Shown one piece after another: positions 34,519 through 43,781 of a stretch of DNA of 64,000 bases. The stretch lies in assembly GCF_028609865.1 (NCBI RefSeq), contig NZ_CP063194.1:62001-126000 (forward strand). The letters run 5' to 3'. The notes beneath the pieces were generated by a model, which searched no databases, was not told where the DNA came from, and worked only from the letters and a program-made list of their open reading frames with translations. The first letter of the stretch is position 1; each line of letters begins with the position of its first letter. Origin of the DNA: Corynebacterium jeddahense. GTDB lineage: Bacteria > Actinomycetota > Actinomycetes > Mycobacteriales > Mycobacteriaceae. The translations under genes and the position numbers were made by a program.

Positions 34519-35155
34519 CCGCCTCCTCCACCCGGCGGCGGATCTCCGCGGGCGTGGAGATGAGCCCGTCCGCGTGGTACTCCGTGCCCGCCAGGCCCGA
34601 CCCGGCGCGCACCTGCACGAGGCCGGGCCGCTCCGGCTGCGCCGACGGGAACGTGACGATGTAGCACGCGGCGTCCGGGAGCGCGACGTCGCCGAGCGCC
34701 CACACCACGCCCGCGCCCACGGCGTCGACGGCGCGCTGCGCGTCCGCGGGGTCGTCCACGTCGAGGATCGTCGTGCCGGAGAGCTCCGCGGCGGCCGCGA
34801 CGTCGGGGCGCCAGAGCATCTCCTTCGCGTTCGCCGGCCCGTCCCACACCGATACTGCCCACGCCCCGGTCGGCTCGCTCGGCGCGAACACCGCGCCGAG
34901 CTCGTGCGGCCGCACCTCGACCCCGCCGGCCCACTTCGTCGCGGGCATAGCGTGGTCGACGGCGCTGCCGAGCATGAGCATCGCGGCGTGCGTGATCCGG
35001 TCCGGCAGCAGGGCGAGGTAGTTCGGCCCGTCCTCGTACGTCGCGTGGATGTAGGAGGCGAGCTGTTCCAACTGCAGCTCGGGCGGCATGTCGCGCTTGA
35101 CGCCCCCGACGTTGAAGTCGGGGTCGCCCTGCTCGTTGATGTGCTCGGCTACCAA
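34478..35155 (-). CDS. Conserved-looking hypothetical protein, last in the emb-cutinase-M13 run
   Basis: About 225 aa from a TTG at 35155 that overlaps the M13 peptidase stop (TTGGTAG); a later ATG (MPPELQLEQL) is also possible. The protein is soluble and acidic, with no signal peptide or known motif that I recognise. It has a helical start (PELQLEQLASYIHATYEDG), a middle beta region (GGVEVRPHELGAVF) and a helical end (TPAEIRRRVEEAATFL). The tight coupling to the M13 gene suggests a shared transcript with the wall-polysaccharide run. Confidence 0.6.
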   Translation of the reverse strand: MVAEHINEQGDPDFNVGGVKRDMPPELQLEQLASYIHATYEDGPNYLALLPDRITHAAMLMLGSAVDHAMPATKWAGGVEVRPHELGAVFAPSEPTGAWAVSVWDGPANAKEMLWRPDVAAAAELSGTTILDVDDPADAQRAVDAVGAGVVWALGDVALPDAACYIVTFPSAQPERPGLVQVRAGSGLAGTEYHADGLISTPAEIRRRVEEAATFLRSAPSASAE

Positions 35156-37038
35156 ATTGTCACCCGGTCCTCCGGCGCGATCCACATCGCGGAGCCCTCC
35201 GGCACGTCGAAGGCATCGTAGAACTCGTCGACGTTCGAGGCGATGACGTTGCAGCGGAACTCGTTCGGCGCGTGCGGGTCGATGGCCAGCAGCTGGGCGG
35301 CCATCTCCGGGCGCGCCTTCGAGCGCCACACGCGCGCCCACGCGAGGAAGAGGCGCTGGAAGCCGGTGTACTCGCCCTCGAGGTCGCCGAACGCCTGCGG
35401 CTCGACGTCGGCGATGCCCTTGTCCTCGAGGTACATCTGGTACGCCACCACAGCGATGCCCAGGCCGCCCAGGTCGCCGATGCTCTCGCCGAGGGTGAAC
35501 GCGCCGTTGACCCCCTTCGACCCGGTGCCCTCGAGCACGGCGGGCACGAGCCCGTCGAACTGCTCGACGAGCTTGCCGGTGAGCGCCTCGAAGTTTGCGC
35601 GGTCCTCGTCGGTCCACCACGAGTTGAGGTTGCCCAGGCCGTCGTAGCGCGAGCCCTGGTCGTCGAAGCCGTGGCCGATCTCGTGGCCGATGACGGCGCC
35701 GATCGCCCCGAAGTTCTCCGCCGCGTCGGCCTCCGGGTCGAAGAACGGCGGCTGCAGGATCGCGGCCGGGAACGTGATGTCGTTGACCACGGGGTTGTAG
35801 AAGGCGTTCACCGTCTGCGGGCTGGTCACCCACTCGCCGCGGTCCGCGGGTTTGCCGATCTTGCTCAGCTGGTAGTCGTGCTCGTAGCGCGCGCCGCGGC
35901 GCACGTTTTCCAGCAGGTTCGGGCCGAATTCGAGGCCCTGGTAGCTGCGCCAGCGGTCCGGGTAGCCGATCTTGGAGGTGAACTGCGCGAGCTTCTCCTG
36001 CGCCTTGTCCTTCGTCGGCTCGCTCATCCACGCAAGCTTGCTGATGCGCTCCCGGTACGCGCGGATGAGGTACTGCACGAGCTCGAGCATCGTGTCCTTC
36101 GACGAGGGCGGGAAGTGCTTCTCGACGTAGCTTCGCCCAATATCCTCGCCCACCAGGGACTCCGCGAGCCCGACGCCGCGCTTCCACCGGTCGCGCTGCT
36201 CCGTCGCGCCGGAGAGGTGCTTGCCGTAGAACTCGAAGTTCGCCTTGCCAACCTCTTCCGGCAGCACGCCCGCGCGGGAGCGGAGGATGGTCCACGCGGC
36301 CCAGAGCTGCCAGTCCGCGAGCGTCTCCCGGCGCAGCATGCCGTCGAGGTCGGCGGTGTAGGACGGCATCATGTCGACGACCTTGCCGTCCGGGAGGCCG
36401 TCGAGAAGCAACTGCACGAGCGGCGGCAGGTCGGCGAGCTCGGTGGGGTTGTAGGTGGCCACGGCGTCGCGGGCCTTGACCACGTCCCAGTGGCTCGCGG
36501 CGAGGTGGGTCTCGAGGTTGACGATGCGCTCCGCCGCGATCTCCGGGGTGAGGCCCTGGAGGTACTTCGGCTCGAGGAAGCCGAGCATCGTGGCCACGTG
36601 GGCGCGGTACTTCTCCAGCGTCTCCTTGTGCTCTTCCTCGCGGTAGTACGCCTCGTCCGGCAGGCCGAGGCCGGACTGCACGAGGTAGGCCACCGAGTCC
36701 TCGCCCTGGGAGTCCTTCTCCACCCAGAACGCGAGCGGCCCGCCGATGCCGGCGCGGTCGAGCTCGGCGAGGGCCTTCGCGAACTCCTCGACGGTGGCGA
36801 CCTCGATCTTCTCCAGGTCGGGGGCGAGCGCCTCCATGCCCGCGGTGTTCACCGCGTCGACGTCCATGAAGGACTGGTAGATGTCCCCACCGAGGCCCGC
36901 GCCCGCCTCGAGGATGGCGCGCACGTCCTCCTCGGACTTGTCGCGCAGCACGTAGAACGCGCCGTCGATGCCGCGGTCGGCCGGGATCTCGTGGGTGGCG
37001 GCCCACTCACCGTTTACCAGTGCAAAAAGGTCATTCAT
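35149..37038 (-). CDS. M13-family (neprilysin/PepO-like) zinc metallopeptidase
   Basis: 629 aa. The zinc site is H452-E-I-G-H456 in VIGHEIGHGFDDQG, with E518 (GESIGDLGG) as third ligand. VNAFYNP is the substrate-binding Asn-Ala-Phe/Tyr motif, and the C-terminus ends CNVIASNVDEFYDAF...W, the usual M13 finish. There is no signal peptide, which is common in bacterial PepO-type members acting on peptides in the cytoplasm; some are secreted without one. The ATG overlaps the upstream cutinase stop by eight bases. Why it sits after emb is unclear. Confidence 0.92.
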   Translation of the reverse strand: MNDLFALVNGEWAATHEIPADRGIDGAFYVLRDKSEEDVRAILEAGAGLGGDIYQSFMDVDAVNTAGMEALAPDLEKIEVATVEEFAKALAELDRAGIGGPLAFWVEKDSQGEDSVAYLVQSGLGLPDEAYYREEEHKETLEKYRAHVATMLGFLEPKYLQGLTPEIAAERIVNLETHLAASHWDVVKARDAVATYNPTELADLPPLVQLLLDGLPDGKVVDMMPSYTADLDGMLRRETLADWQLWAAWTILRSRAGVLPEEVGKANFEFYGKHLSGATEQRDRWKRGVGLAESLVGEDIGRSYVEKHFPPSSKDTMLELVQYLIRAYRERISKLAWMSEPTKDKAQEKLAQFTSKIGYPDRWRSYQGLEFGPNLLENVRRGARYEHDYQLSKIGKPADRGEWVTSPQTVNAFYNPVVNDITFPAAILQPPFFDPEADAAENFGAIGAVIGHEIGHGFDDQGSRYDGLGNLNSWWTDEDRANFEALTGKLVEQFDGLVPAVLEGTGSKGVNGAFTLGESIGDLGGLGIAVVAYQMYLEDKGIADVEPQAFGDLEGEYTGFQRLFLAWARVWRSKARPEMAAQLLAIDPHAPNEFRCNVIASNVDEFYDAFDVPEGSAMWIAPEDRVTIW

Positions 37039-37900
37039 GCCCCAACTCTACCGGAATCTGGACCGGCGCCTCGGAGCGCTCGATGATCCAGTTCGTCGCC
37101 TCCTGCTGCTGCGCGAGCGAGTAGTCGCCGTGCGCGCCCATGTCGTGCAGCACGCCGTACGACGCGAGGCCGAGGGTGCGGAACACGGAGGCGAACTCGT
37201 TGAGCGGGACGCGCCCGGCCACAACGTTCGTGCGCAGCGCCGGGGAGACCAGGCCGCGCATCGAGTCCTTCGTGGAGCAGACGATGTCCTCGGGGTTGCA
37301 GATCTCCAGCACCCGGTTGCCAAGCACGCCGTAGCCGCCGGGCAGGGAGCCGAGCGCCCCGCGCGAGTCCGGCGACGTGCCCGCGGAGAGCACCGCGCCG
37401 TTGCCGCCCTGGTACGGGTTGGCAAAGAGGGCGACGCCAGAGACCTTCTCCGGCGGGATCGGCCCGCGCCCGTTGGCGATGTCGCTGGTCATGCGCGCGG
37501 CGATGTCCGCGCCGAGGGAGTAGCCGGTGAAGCTAAACCGCGCCGCCGGGCACTGGTTGGCCAGCTTCACCACGGTGCGGCGCACCCGCTGGTAGCCGCC
37601 CGCCGAGGACCTCTGGTACTCGGTGGTGGCGAACGGGGTGGAAGGGTAGGCCACCCACAGCGGCTGGATGTGCCCGTCCGTGCCGAGCCGGGTGAGGATA
37701 CCGGTCATGAACACGTTGCCGCCGTGCGGCATCCAGTCCGGGATGCCCTCCGCCGTGTTCGCGCCGCCGGGGACGGCGACGAGGTAGTGCTCCGCGCAGC
37801 CCTGGTGCGGCACCGTCTTCACCGGCTGCGCGGTGGCGGCGGGCGCCGCGGCCACGAGCGCGAGTGCGGCGGCGCACACGGCCGCGAGTCGTCTGAGCAT
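37031..37900 (-). CDS. Secreted cutinase-family serine esterase
   Basis: 289 aa from ATG 37900. The signal peptide ends near AAATAQ. The alpha/beta-hydrolase nucleophile is GYSLG (FSFTGYSLGADIA), followed by ICNPEDIVC with the catalytic Asp region between two cysteines, and the His in HGDYSL. In mycolate bacteria, cutinase-like proteins are often esterases, phospholipases or mycolyl-wall hydrolases. Its ATG overlaps the emb stop by one base (TAATG), and its stop overlaps the M13 start. It is therefore part of the wall-biosynthesis operon, which fits an envelope-lipid substrate (inference). Confidence 0.88.
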   Translation of the reverse strand: MLRRLAAVCAAALALVAAAPAATAQPVKTVPHQGCAEHYLVAVPGGANTAEGIPDWMPHGGNVFMTGILTRLGTDGHIQPLWVAYPSTPFATTEYQRSSAGGYQRVRRTVVKLANQCPAARFSFTGYSLGADIAARMTSDIANGRGPIPPEKVSGVALFANPYQGGNGAVLSAGTSPDSRGALGSLPGGYGVLGNRVLEICNPEDIVCSTKDSMRGLVSPALRTNVVAGRVPLNEFASVFRTLGLASYGVLHDMGAHGDYSLAQQQEATNWIIERSEAPVQIPVELGHE

Positions 37901-40900
37901 TATGGTTCCCTCACCTTCATCGGGCCAGGCGTGTACAGGCCCCACCTGGTCGTTTCTTCCGTGTTCACCTGCGCGAGCGCCGGGGTCTCGCCCGCGGAAT
38001 TCGTGCGCGGCACGTACTGGGCGATGGAGCCCCAGTCGCGCTGCCAGTCGTCCTTAAGATAGCCCGGGATCTCGTAGGAGGTGTTCACGGCCTCCGCCGG
38101 GGCGAGCGCGCCGCCGCCGAGGAAGTCCATGAACCCGGAGAGCTGCGCCTTGCCCGGGGCATCCGGCATGATGCGGAACTGCGGGATCTCGTCCACGCCG
38201 GCGTGGTGGTAGAACGGCCGCTGGCACGGGTACTGGAACGCGACGGTCCAGTCGAGCAGGCCCGGGACGTCGGAGCCGAAGCGCTCGTTGAGCGGCTCGA
38301 GCGTCGGGTTGCGCAGCGGGGTGACGGCGAGCCAGTCCTCCTCCGCCAGCGACGTGTCCTTGGCCACGATGCGCACCGCGTCCGCCTCGTCCGGCAGGTC
38401 GGCGATGGGGTAGCGCAGGTTGCGCCAGGTCGGGGTCGGGCCCTGGTCGAGCATCTCCACGGCGCCCAGCTTTTCGACGCTACCTCCGGACACCTTCCCG
38501 TACTGCAGCTCCAGGTCCGTACCCTCCTGCTCCACGCCGTTGATGTCGTGGTGCTTGATGCGCCCGGCGACGGACGCGACGAGCAGCGGGGCGTCGTCGG
38601 ACTTCTCCGGGAGCTCGAACCACGTGGTCTCCAGCTTCGCGGACTGGGAGGGCTCGTCCTCGAACGTGCCCACCACCGGCACGCGGTTGTAGTCCAGGTT
38701 GAACGGCAGGCGGACGGTGGAGCCGTTCACGCCGCGCATCGACTTCGGGCGGTTGCCCTGCGTGTTCACGCGCGAGGTGGACTGCGCCTCGTCGGAGGCC
38801 GGGTCCTGCGAGGACGTGCCGTCGTCCTGCACCTGCTGGTTCGACGCGTCGGTGGTGCTCGAGTTCTCGGAGGCGATGTAGGCCGGCACCCCGTCCGGCG
38901 TGAAGCCCTCGTTCGTGCCCGCGTCGAGGGACTTGCCCAGCGGCACGCCGCCGACGGGGGTGAGGAAGGACTCGTTGGTGTCCGACTCCAGCAGCACGTC
39001 CTTGCCCTGCGCGCACACGTCGCCCTTGAACGTGTTCACGTTGCCCATGCCCACCGAGTACGCGGGGGCCTGCTGCACGAAGGACTTCACAAAGGTGAGG
39101 CACGACAGCGCCAGGACGAGCGCGGCGGCCACGGCGATGGGGGCGGACATGACGCCGGCCCACCGTCCGGCGTCGATACGCTTGGGCCCCCGCATGGACT
39201 GCACCACGCCCACCGCGAACACGACGAGGGCGATGACCAGGATGACCATGTTTGCCTCGATGCCCTTGATCTGCGGGACGCGGTCCCACCACGGCACGGC
39301 GTAGGAGGAGACGTACCACCAGCCGTTCCAGCCCGCGAACGTGAGCGCGAGGAGGAAGAGCACCGCGGCGAACGCGAAGGTGCGGTTGCGGTTCGACTTG
39401 AGCGCGAGCCGGGAGAGTACCACCGCGCCGTACGCCGCGATCGCGCCGCCGATGCCGGCGTAGATGCCGAAGTGGTGCGTCCACTTCGTCGGGGTGAACA
39501 TGAGGAAGAAGGTGGACAGGCCGATGATGAGCATCATCCGCGTCGCCGTCGGCGTCTTCTCCTCGCCGCGCGCGAACCACCAGAGGATGAGGCCGACGCA
39601 CAGGGCGAGCACGAACATCGGGAAGCGGCGCGCGAGCGAGCCGTCCACGGTCTGCTCGAAGAGGACGGAGTAGCGGCTCCACTCTTCGTACCAGTGCAGG
39701 GCCGGGCCGACCTCGGCGCGCACCGCGGTCGCCTCGAGCACGGCGGCGAGCGTCTGGTCGTGGAACACCGGCACCATCACCGCCATGCCGGCGCCGAGGA
39801 ACGGGGCGGCGTTCGCGAGCTTTGCGTTGCGACGCCCAATGGTCCGCAACACCCACGGCAGCGCAATGAGGAACACACCCACCGCGGCCAGGCCCGTCGG
39901 GCCGCAGGCCAGCGTGAACGCGGCGACCAGCGTGCCCCACGCGGCCGGCGCGAGGCGGTCCTCCGCGATGGCGCGCTCGAACAGCGCCCAGGTGAGCATG
40001 AGGCCGAACGCGATGATCGGCTCGGGGCGCGTGCCGTTGTTGTACGGCAGCCAGAACGCGAGGAACACGAGTGCGGCGGTCCACTGCGCGACGCGGCGCT
40101 GCGCCACCGCGGGGCCGAGCTTCGGCAGGATCTCGCGCGAGAGCAGCCACCACGTGCCCAGCCCGGCGAGCAGGGCGGGCAGGCGCATCCACATCGACGC
40201 CGCGGTGACCCGCGACAGCAGCGCGAGCAGGTCGTAGAACGGTGAGCCGAACGGCGCCTCGGGCACGCCGTACCAGCGGTAGTAGTTGGCCATGTAGTCC
40301 GAGTTCGCGGCCACGCGCGCCATGGTGAGCAGGAAACCGTCGTCGGAGGTGTTCGCGCCAAAGACGTGCCAGAAGCCGAGCACTCCGGCGACGACGCCGT
40401 CGAGCGGGGTGAGGCCAGTCTTGCGCCGCGGCAGCTTCGGCCCGTCGAGCTTGCGCAGCGCCCACAGGCTCACCAGCGCGGCGAGGAACCCGCCCCACAT
40501 GGCGATGTTCTTCAGCGCGGTGGGGTGGGAGGTGAAGCGGGAGTTGATGGTGACGTTGGCGGCGAGGCCGTCGTCGATAAGCGAATGCTTATCCTCAAGC
40601 TCGGTGTAGATGCCGGTGAGCTGCGGGCGGTAGTCGTCCTCGCTCGTCTCCTTGTACTCGGTGCCCGGGATTTCCACGACGGTGTCGTCGTCCGTGAGCG
40701 TGATGCGCAGCTGCGCGCCGTCGGGGAGCTTCTGCAGCTCGGACGGGGAGAGCTCGAGGAGCACGTCGTTGAGCGAGCTGACCACGATGCCGCCGTCGGG
40801 GGAGGTGACAAAGAGGCCGCGGTCCGTGGCCTGCGACGAGCCCTCGGGGAGGGTGCCCAGGATCATGGTCTGGCCCCGGCGCAGGTCGTTGACGCTGCTC

Positions 40901-41106
40901 ACCGGCACGGTCACGTCGAGCTCCTGCGGCGCGAGCGAGATGAGCGGGGCGTTGACGGAGGCCACCGAGTCCTGCTGCGGCCACGCCACGCTCGACTCCG
41001 TCTGCCGCACCGGGAGGAACGGCGTGAGTAGCAGGAGCACGAAGGCGAGGAGGCCGGACACGAGCGCGACGGTCTGGTACGCGGATTTTTGCGCGGAATG
41101 TTGCAC
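37900..41106 (-). CDS. emb: Arabinosyltransferase Emb
   Basis: 1068 aa. This GT-C membrane enzyme adds arabinofuranose from decaprenyl-phosphoarabinose to arabinogalactan. An N-terminal helix (ALVSGLLAFVLLLLTPFLPV) is followed by an extracytoplasmic jelly-roll. The catalytic DD sits in NTSDDGFLLTM at about residue 258. About a dozen helices follow, then a C-terminal periplasmic carbohydrate-binding half rich in Trp (WLAVTPLRNP, FYHHAGVDEIP). Corynebacteria have a single Emb, in contrast to EmbA/B/C of mycobacteria, and only one is seen here. It is slightly short for the family (about 1100). It starts 10 bp after the aftA stop. Confidence 0.95.
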   Translation of the reverse strand: MQHSAQKSAYQTVALVSGLLAFVLLLLTPFLPVRQTESSVAWPQQDSVASVNAPLISLAPQELDVTVPVSSVNDLRRGQTMILGTLPEGSSQATDRGLFVTSPDGGIVVSSLNDVLLELSPSELQKLPDGAQLRITLTDDDTVVEIPGTEYKETSEDDYRPQLTGIYTELEDKHSLIDDGLAANVTINSRFTSHPTALKNIAMWGGFLAALVSLWALRKLDGPKLPRRKTGLTPLDGVVAGVLGFWHVFGANTSDDGFLLTMARVAANSDYMANYYRWYGVPEAPFGSPFYDLLALLSRVTAASMWMRLPALLAGLGTWWLLSREILPKLGPAVAQRRVAQWTAALVFLAFWLPYNNGTRPEPIIAFGLMLTWALFERAIAEDRLAPAAWGTLVAAFTLACGPTGLAAVGVFLIALPWVLRTIGRRNAKLANAAPFLGAGMAVMVPVFHDQTLAAVLEATAVRAEVGPALHWYEEWSRYSVLFEQTVDGSLARRFPMFVLALCVGLILWWFARGEEKTPTATRMMLIIGLSTFFLMFTPTKWTHHFGIYAGIGGAIAAYGAVVLSRLALKSNRNRTFAFAAVLFLLALTFAGWNGWWYVSSYAVPWWDRVPQIKGIEANMVILVIALVVFAVGVVQSMRGPKRIDAGRWAGVMSAPIAVAAALVLALSCLTFVKSFVQQAPAYSVGMGNVNTFKGDVCAQGKDVLLESDTNESFLTPVGGVPLGKSLDAGTNEGFTPDGVPAYIASENSSTTDASNQQVQDDGTSSQDPASDEAQSTSRVNTQGNRPKSMRGVNGSTVRLPFNLDYNRVPVVGTFEDEPSQSAKLETTWFELPEKSDDAPLLVASVAGRIKHHDINGVEQEGTDLELQYGKVSGGSVEKLGAVEMLDQGPTPTWRNLRYPIADLPDEADAVRIVAKDTSLAEEDWLAVTPLRNPTLEPLNERFGSDVPGLLDWTVAFQYPCQRPFYHHAGVDEIPQFRIMPDAPGKAQLSGFMDFLGGGALAPAEAVNTSYEIPGYLKDDWQRDWGSIAQYVPRTNSAGETPALAQVNTEETTRWGLYTPGPMKVREP

Positions 41107-41116
41107 AGCGGAAACC

Positions 41117-42949
41117 TTACTTCCTCACCACGACGGCGAACGGGCCGATGATCTTCACGTCCCACTCCGGGCCATTGAACGCGTCCGGGTTGAAGAACAG
41201 GCCCTGGTAGCGCACGTTCGGCTGGCTCGGGTAGATGTCGTGGGCGATGTGGGTCTTGTACCCGTCCTTGCCGTTGTCGCGGAAGATGAACGCGGCCGGC
41301 GGCTCCCACTGCGAGTTGTCGATCGCCTCGGCGAGCTTGCCCGGGTCGTCGTAGGAGAGCTGCGCCCACTGCTCGAGCTCGCTGTTGCGCTGCTCGAACT
41401 CGCCGAGCGGGTTGGCATAGTGGCTGGTGAACGCGTTGAAGCCGTAGAACGGGTGGAAGGCCATGAAGTTGATCTCGTCGGTGTAGACCACCGCGTCGTT
41501 CTCCTTGTGGCCGTGGTCCTCGATGTAGGCGGCGATCTCGTTGTAGTAGCGCCCCGCGTCCGGCGGGAAGCGGTCGGCGCGCTCGCCGTTGCCGTCCGTG
41601 TCCGCGTACGCCTGGTCGATGAACTCCTGGTTCGCCGCCGGGATGTGCTGCACCATCTGCAGCGCGCCGAGCGCGACCACCACCGCGAGCACGACGCCGT
41701 TGAACCGCACTGCCTGGTCCGCGATCGCGAGGATGCCGAGCGTGGCAAACAGCTCCACGATGACCACCTCGAGGCGGAAGCCCAGCAGCGAGCTGCCCAG
41801 CAGCGTCGCCGCCATCGAGGCGAGGGCCCAGAAGTAGCAGGCGCCTATCGACGCACCAAGGGCCCCCACCTCAGGCTCCCGAATCCGCACGACCAGGTAC
41901 ACCAGCCCCACGAGGCAGAGCAGGCCCACGAGGGAGAGCGAGAAGAACGGCATCGGGAACGTCGTGCCCTCCACGGGCAGGAAGTGGTGCGCGGTGGACT
42001 CGAGCTGCTCGTCGCCCGTGACCACCCGCCACAGGTACGGCCCCCACGCCACCGACGCGATGGCGATCGAGCCGGCGCCGATGGCGAGCAGCGGGGTGAG
42101 CGGCGCCCAAGAGCGGCGCGTGAACATGAGCACCGCGGCGATGACCACGACCGTGAGCGCCGCGATGGCCGTGAACAGCGTGTAGAAGCTCGCGGAAATA
42201 CCCAGGTACACCGCCACCGCTGCCGCCGCGGCCCAGGAGCCGTCGAGCGCCCGGTACGCGAGCACCGCCGCCGCGGGCACGAACATGCCCACGACCGCCG
42301 CGTACGGCTCCACCGACGCGTCCGTGAGCACGACTGCCGTGGTCACCGTCGCGATCGCGGCGGCCGTGGGCAGCGACCCGGTGAGCCGGCGCCACACCGG
42401 GGTGAGCATCGCCGCGCCCGCCGCGAGGGTCGCGATCGCCCACGGCTGGTACACGTCCCAGCCCTGCATGCCCAGCGCGTTCGCCGCCCGGCCGCCGAGC
42501 CAGAACCAGCCCATCGGGTAGAACGTGGGCAGGCCCTTGTACGCCATGTCCTCGTGGCCCATGTTCTCCGTCATGCGGGAGAGGAACTGGGTGCGGAAGC
42601 CCTGGTCCACCTGGATGCCGTCGAGGTAGAGCTTCGTCGCCGCGAGCGGGATGCCGATCGAGGCCACCACCACGCCCGCCGGCACGAGCGAGATGACGGC
42701 GGAGGAGACCCAGGACCGCTTGCCCTTCATCCACAGCACGGCGAGCACCGCGGCGAGGCCGACGAGCACGAAAGACGACGCGGTGGCCAGCCCCCTCGTG
42801 ACCATCGACGTATTGAACGCCGGCAGCGAGATGCGGTGGAGCACGAACCAGGCGGCGAGGGCGAGCACGCCGCCCGCGAGCCCGGCCGCCGCGGTGCGCA
42901 GCGCGGTCTGGCCCGCCGGCAGTGCGTCGGAGTGGTAAGCGGTTGTCAT
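41117..42949 (-). CDS. aftA: Galactan 5-O-arabinofuranosyltransferase AftA
   Basis: 610 aa, a multispanning GT-C protein with about 11-13 helices and a soluble C-terminal domain outside the membrane. It primes galactan with the first arabinose residues. VDQGFRTQFLSRMTENMGHEDMAYKG is the family's extracytoplasmic loop with the acidic catalytic residue, followed by PTFYPMGWFWLGGR. The late part has YYNEIAAYIEDHG and NVRYQGLFFNPDAFNGPEWDV. The position upstream of emb and downstream of dprE2 matches other mycolate bacteria. Confidence 0.94.
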   Translation of the reverse strand: MTTAYHSDALPAGQTALRTAAAGLAGGVLALAAWFVLHRISLPAFNTSMVTRGLATASSFVLVGLAAVLAVLWMKGKRSWVSSAVISLVPAGVVVASIGIPLAATKLYLDGIQVDQGFRTQFLSRMTENMGHEDMAYKGLPTFYPMGWFWLGGRAANALGMQGWDVYQPWAIATLAAGAAMLTPVWRRLTGSLPTAAAIATVTTAVVLTDASVEPYAAVVGMFVPAAAVLAYRALDGSWAAAAAVAVYLGISASFYTLFTAIAALTVVVIAAVLMFTRRSWAPLTPLLAIGAGSIAIASVAWGPYLWRVVTGDEQLESTAHHFLPVEGTTFPMPFFSLSLVGLLCLVGLVYLVVRIREPEVGALGASIGACYFWALASMAATLLGSSLLGFRLEVVIVELFATLGILAIADQAVRFNGVVLAVVVALGALQMVQHIPAANQEFIDQAYADTDGNGERADRFPPDAGRYYNEIAAYIEDHGHKENDAVVYTDEINFMAFHPFYGFNAFTSHYANPLGEFEQRNSELEQWAQLSYDDPGKLAEAIDNSQWEPPAAFIFRDNGKDGYKTHIAHDIYPSQPNVRYQGLFFNPDAFNGPEWDVKIIGPFAVVVRK

Positions 42950-43003
42950 GCGTAACAGTGTCGCATACGCTATCCCGCCCCGCGTTCCCGCTCTGGTGCG
43001 GGC

Positions 43004-43768
43004 CTAGAAGTTGAGTTTGCTCATGATCGGCGCCGGGATCGACTTGAGCACCAGCGAAATCGGGCCGAACAGCTTGTGCACGAACACGGCGGGCTTGCCG
43101 GCCAGGGCCGCGTCGACAGCGGCCTTCGCCACGTCCTCCTTGTTCACGGTGAGCGGCGCCTCGTCCAGCCCGGCGGTCATCTTCGTGCGCACCTGGCCGG
43201 GGCGCACGACGGTGACCTTCACGCCGTCGTCCTTGAGCGCCTCGCCGAGCTGCATGTAGAACCCGTCGATGCCGGCCTTCGAGGCGCCGTAGACGAAGTT
43301 GGAGCGGCGCACGCGCTGGCCCGCCACCGAAGACATCGCGATGATCGTGCCGTGGCCCTGGCGCTTCATGCGCTGGCCCAGGAGCACGCCCACGGACATC
43401 GGGGCGGTGAAGTTCGTCTGCGCGGAGGCGACAGCCGCCGCCTGGTCCTGCCACAGCTGCTCCTGGTCGCCGAGGGTGCCGAACGCCACGACGGCCACGT
43501 CGACGTCCCCGTCGGCGAAGGCGGCGTCGATGACGGCCGGGTGGGAGGCGAAGTCGAGGGCGTCGAAGTCGATGAGGCGCACGTGGGCGGCGCCGGCGCG
43601 CTGGACTTCGGCGATAGCGTCGTCGATACGCGGGGAGCTCCGGCGCGCGCAGAGGGTGACGGTGGGGTCCCCGCCGCGGGAGGCGAGCTCGTCGACGATG
43701 GCGAGGCCGATCTCGCTCGTGCCGCCGAGGAGGAGGATGTGCTGGGCTTGGCCTACTGCGTTGAGCAT
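43004..43768 (-). CDS. dprE2: Decaprenylphospho-beta-D-erythro-pentofuranosid-2-ulose 2-reductase DprE2
   Basis: 254 aa, a classical short-chain dehydrogenase. It reduces the 2-keto intermediate to decaprenyl-phosphoarabinose with NADH. The nucleotide motif is LLGGTSEIGLAI, the catalytic Ser is in AMSSVAGQRV and Y-x3-K is YGASK; VVRPGQVRTKM is conserved in this group. It begins 13 bp after dprE1, with which it forms the epimerase pair. Unlike the SDR at 32152, it is full length. Confidence 0.94.
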   Translation of the reverse strand: MLNAVGQAQHILLLGGTSEIGLAIVDELASRGGDPTVTLCARRSSPRIDDAIAEVQRAGAAHVRLIDFDALDFASHPAVIDAAFADGDVDVAVVAFGTLGDQEQLWQDQAAAVASAQTNFTAPMSVGVLLGQRMKRQGHGTIIAMSSVAGQRVRRSNFVYGASKAGIDGFYMQLGEALKDDGVKVTVVRPGQVRTKMTAGLDEAPLTVNKEDVAKAAVDAALAGKPAVFVHKLFGPISLVLKSIPAPIMSKLNF

Positions 43769-43781
43769 GGGCGGTTCCTTT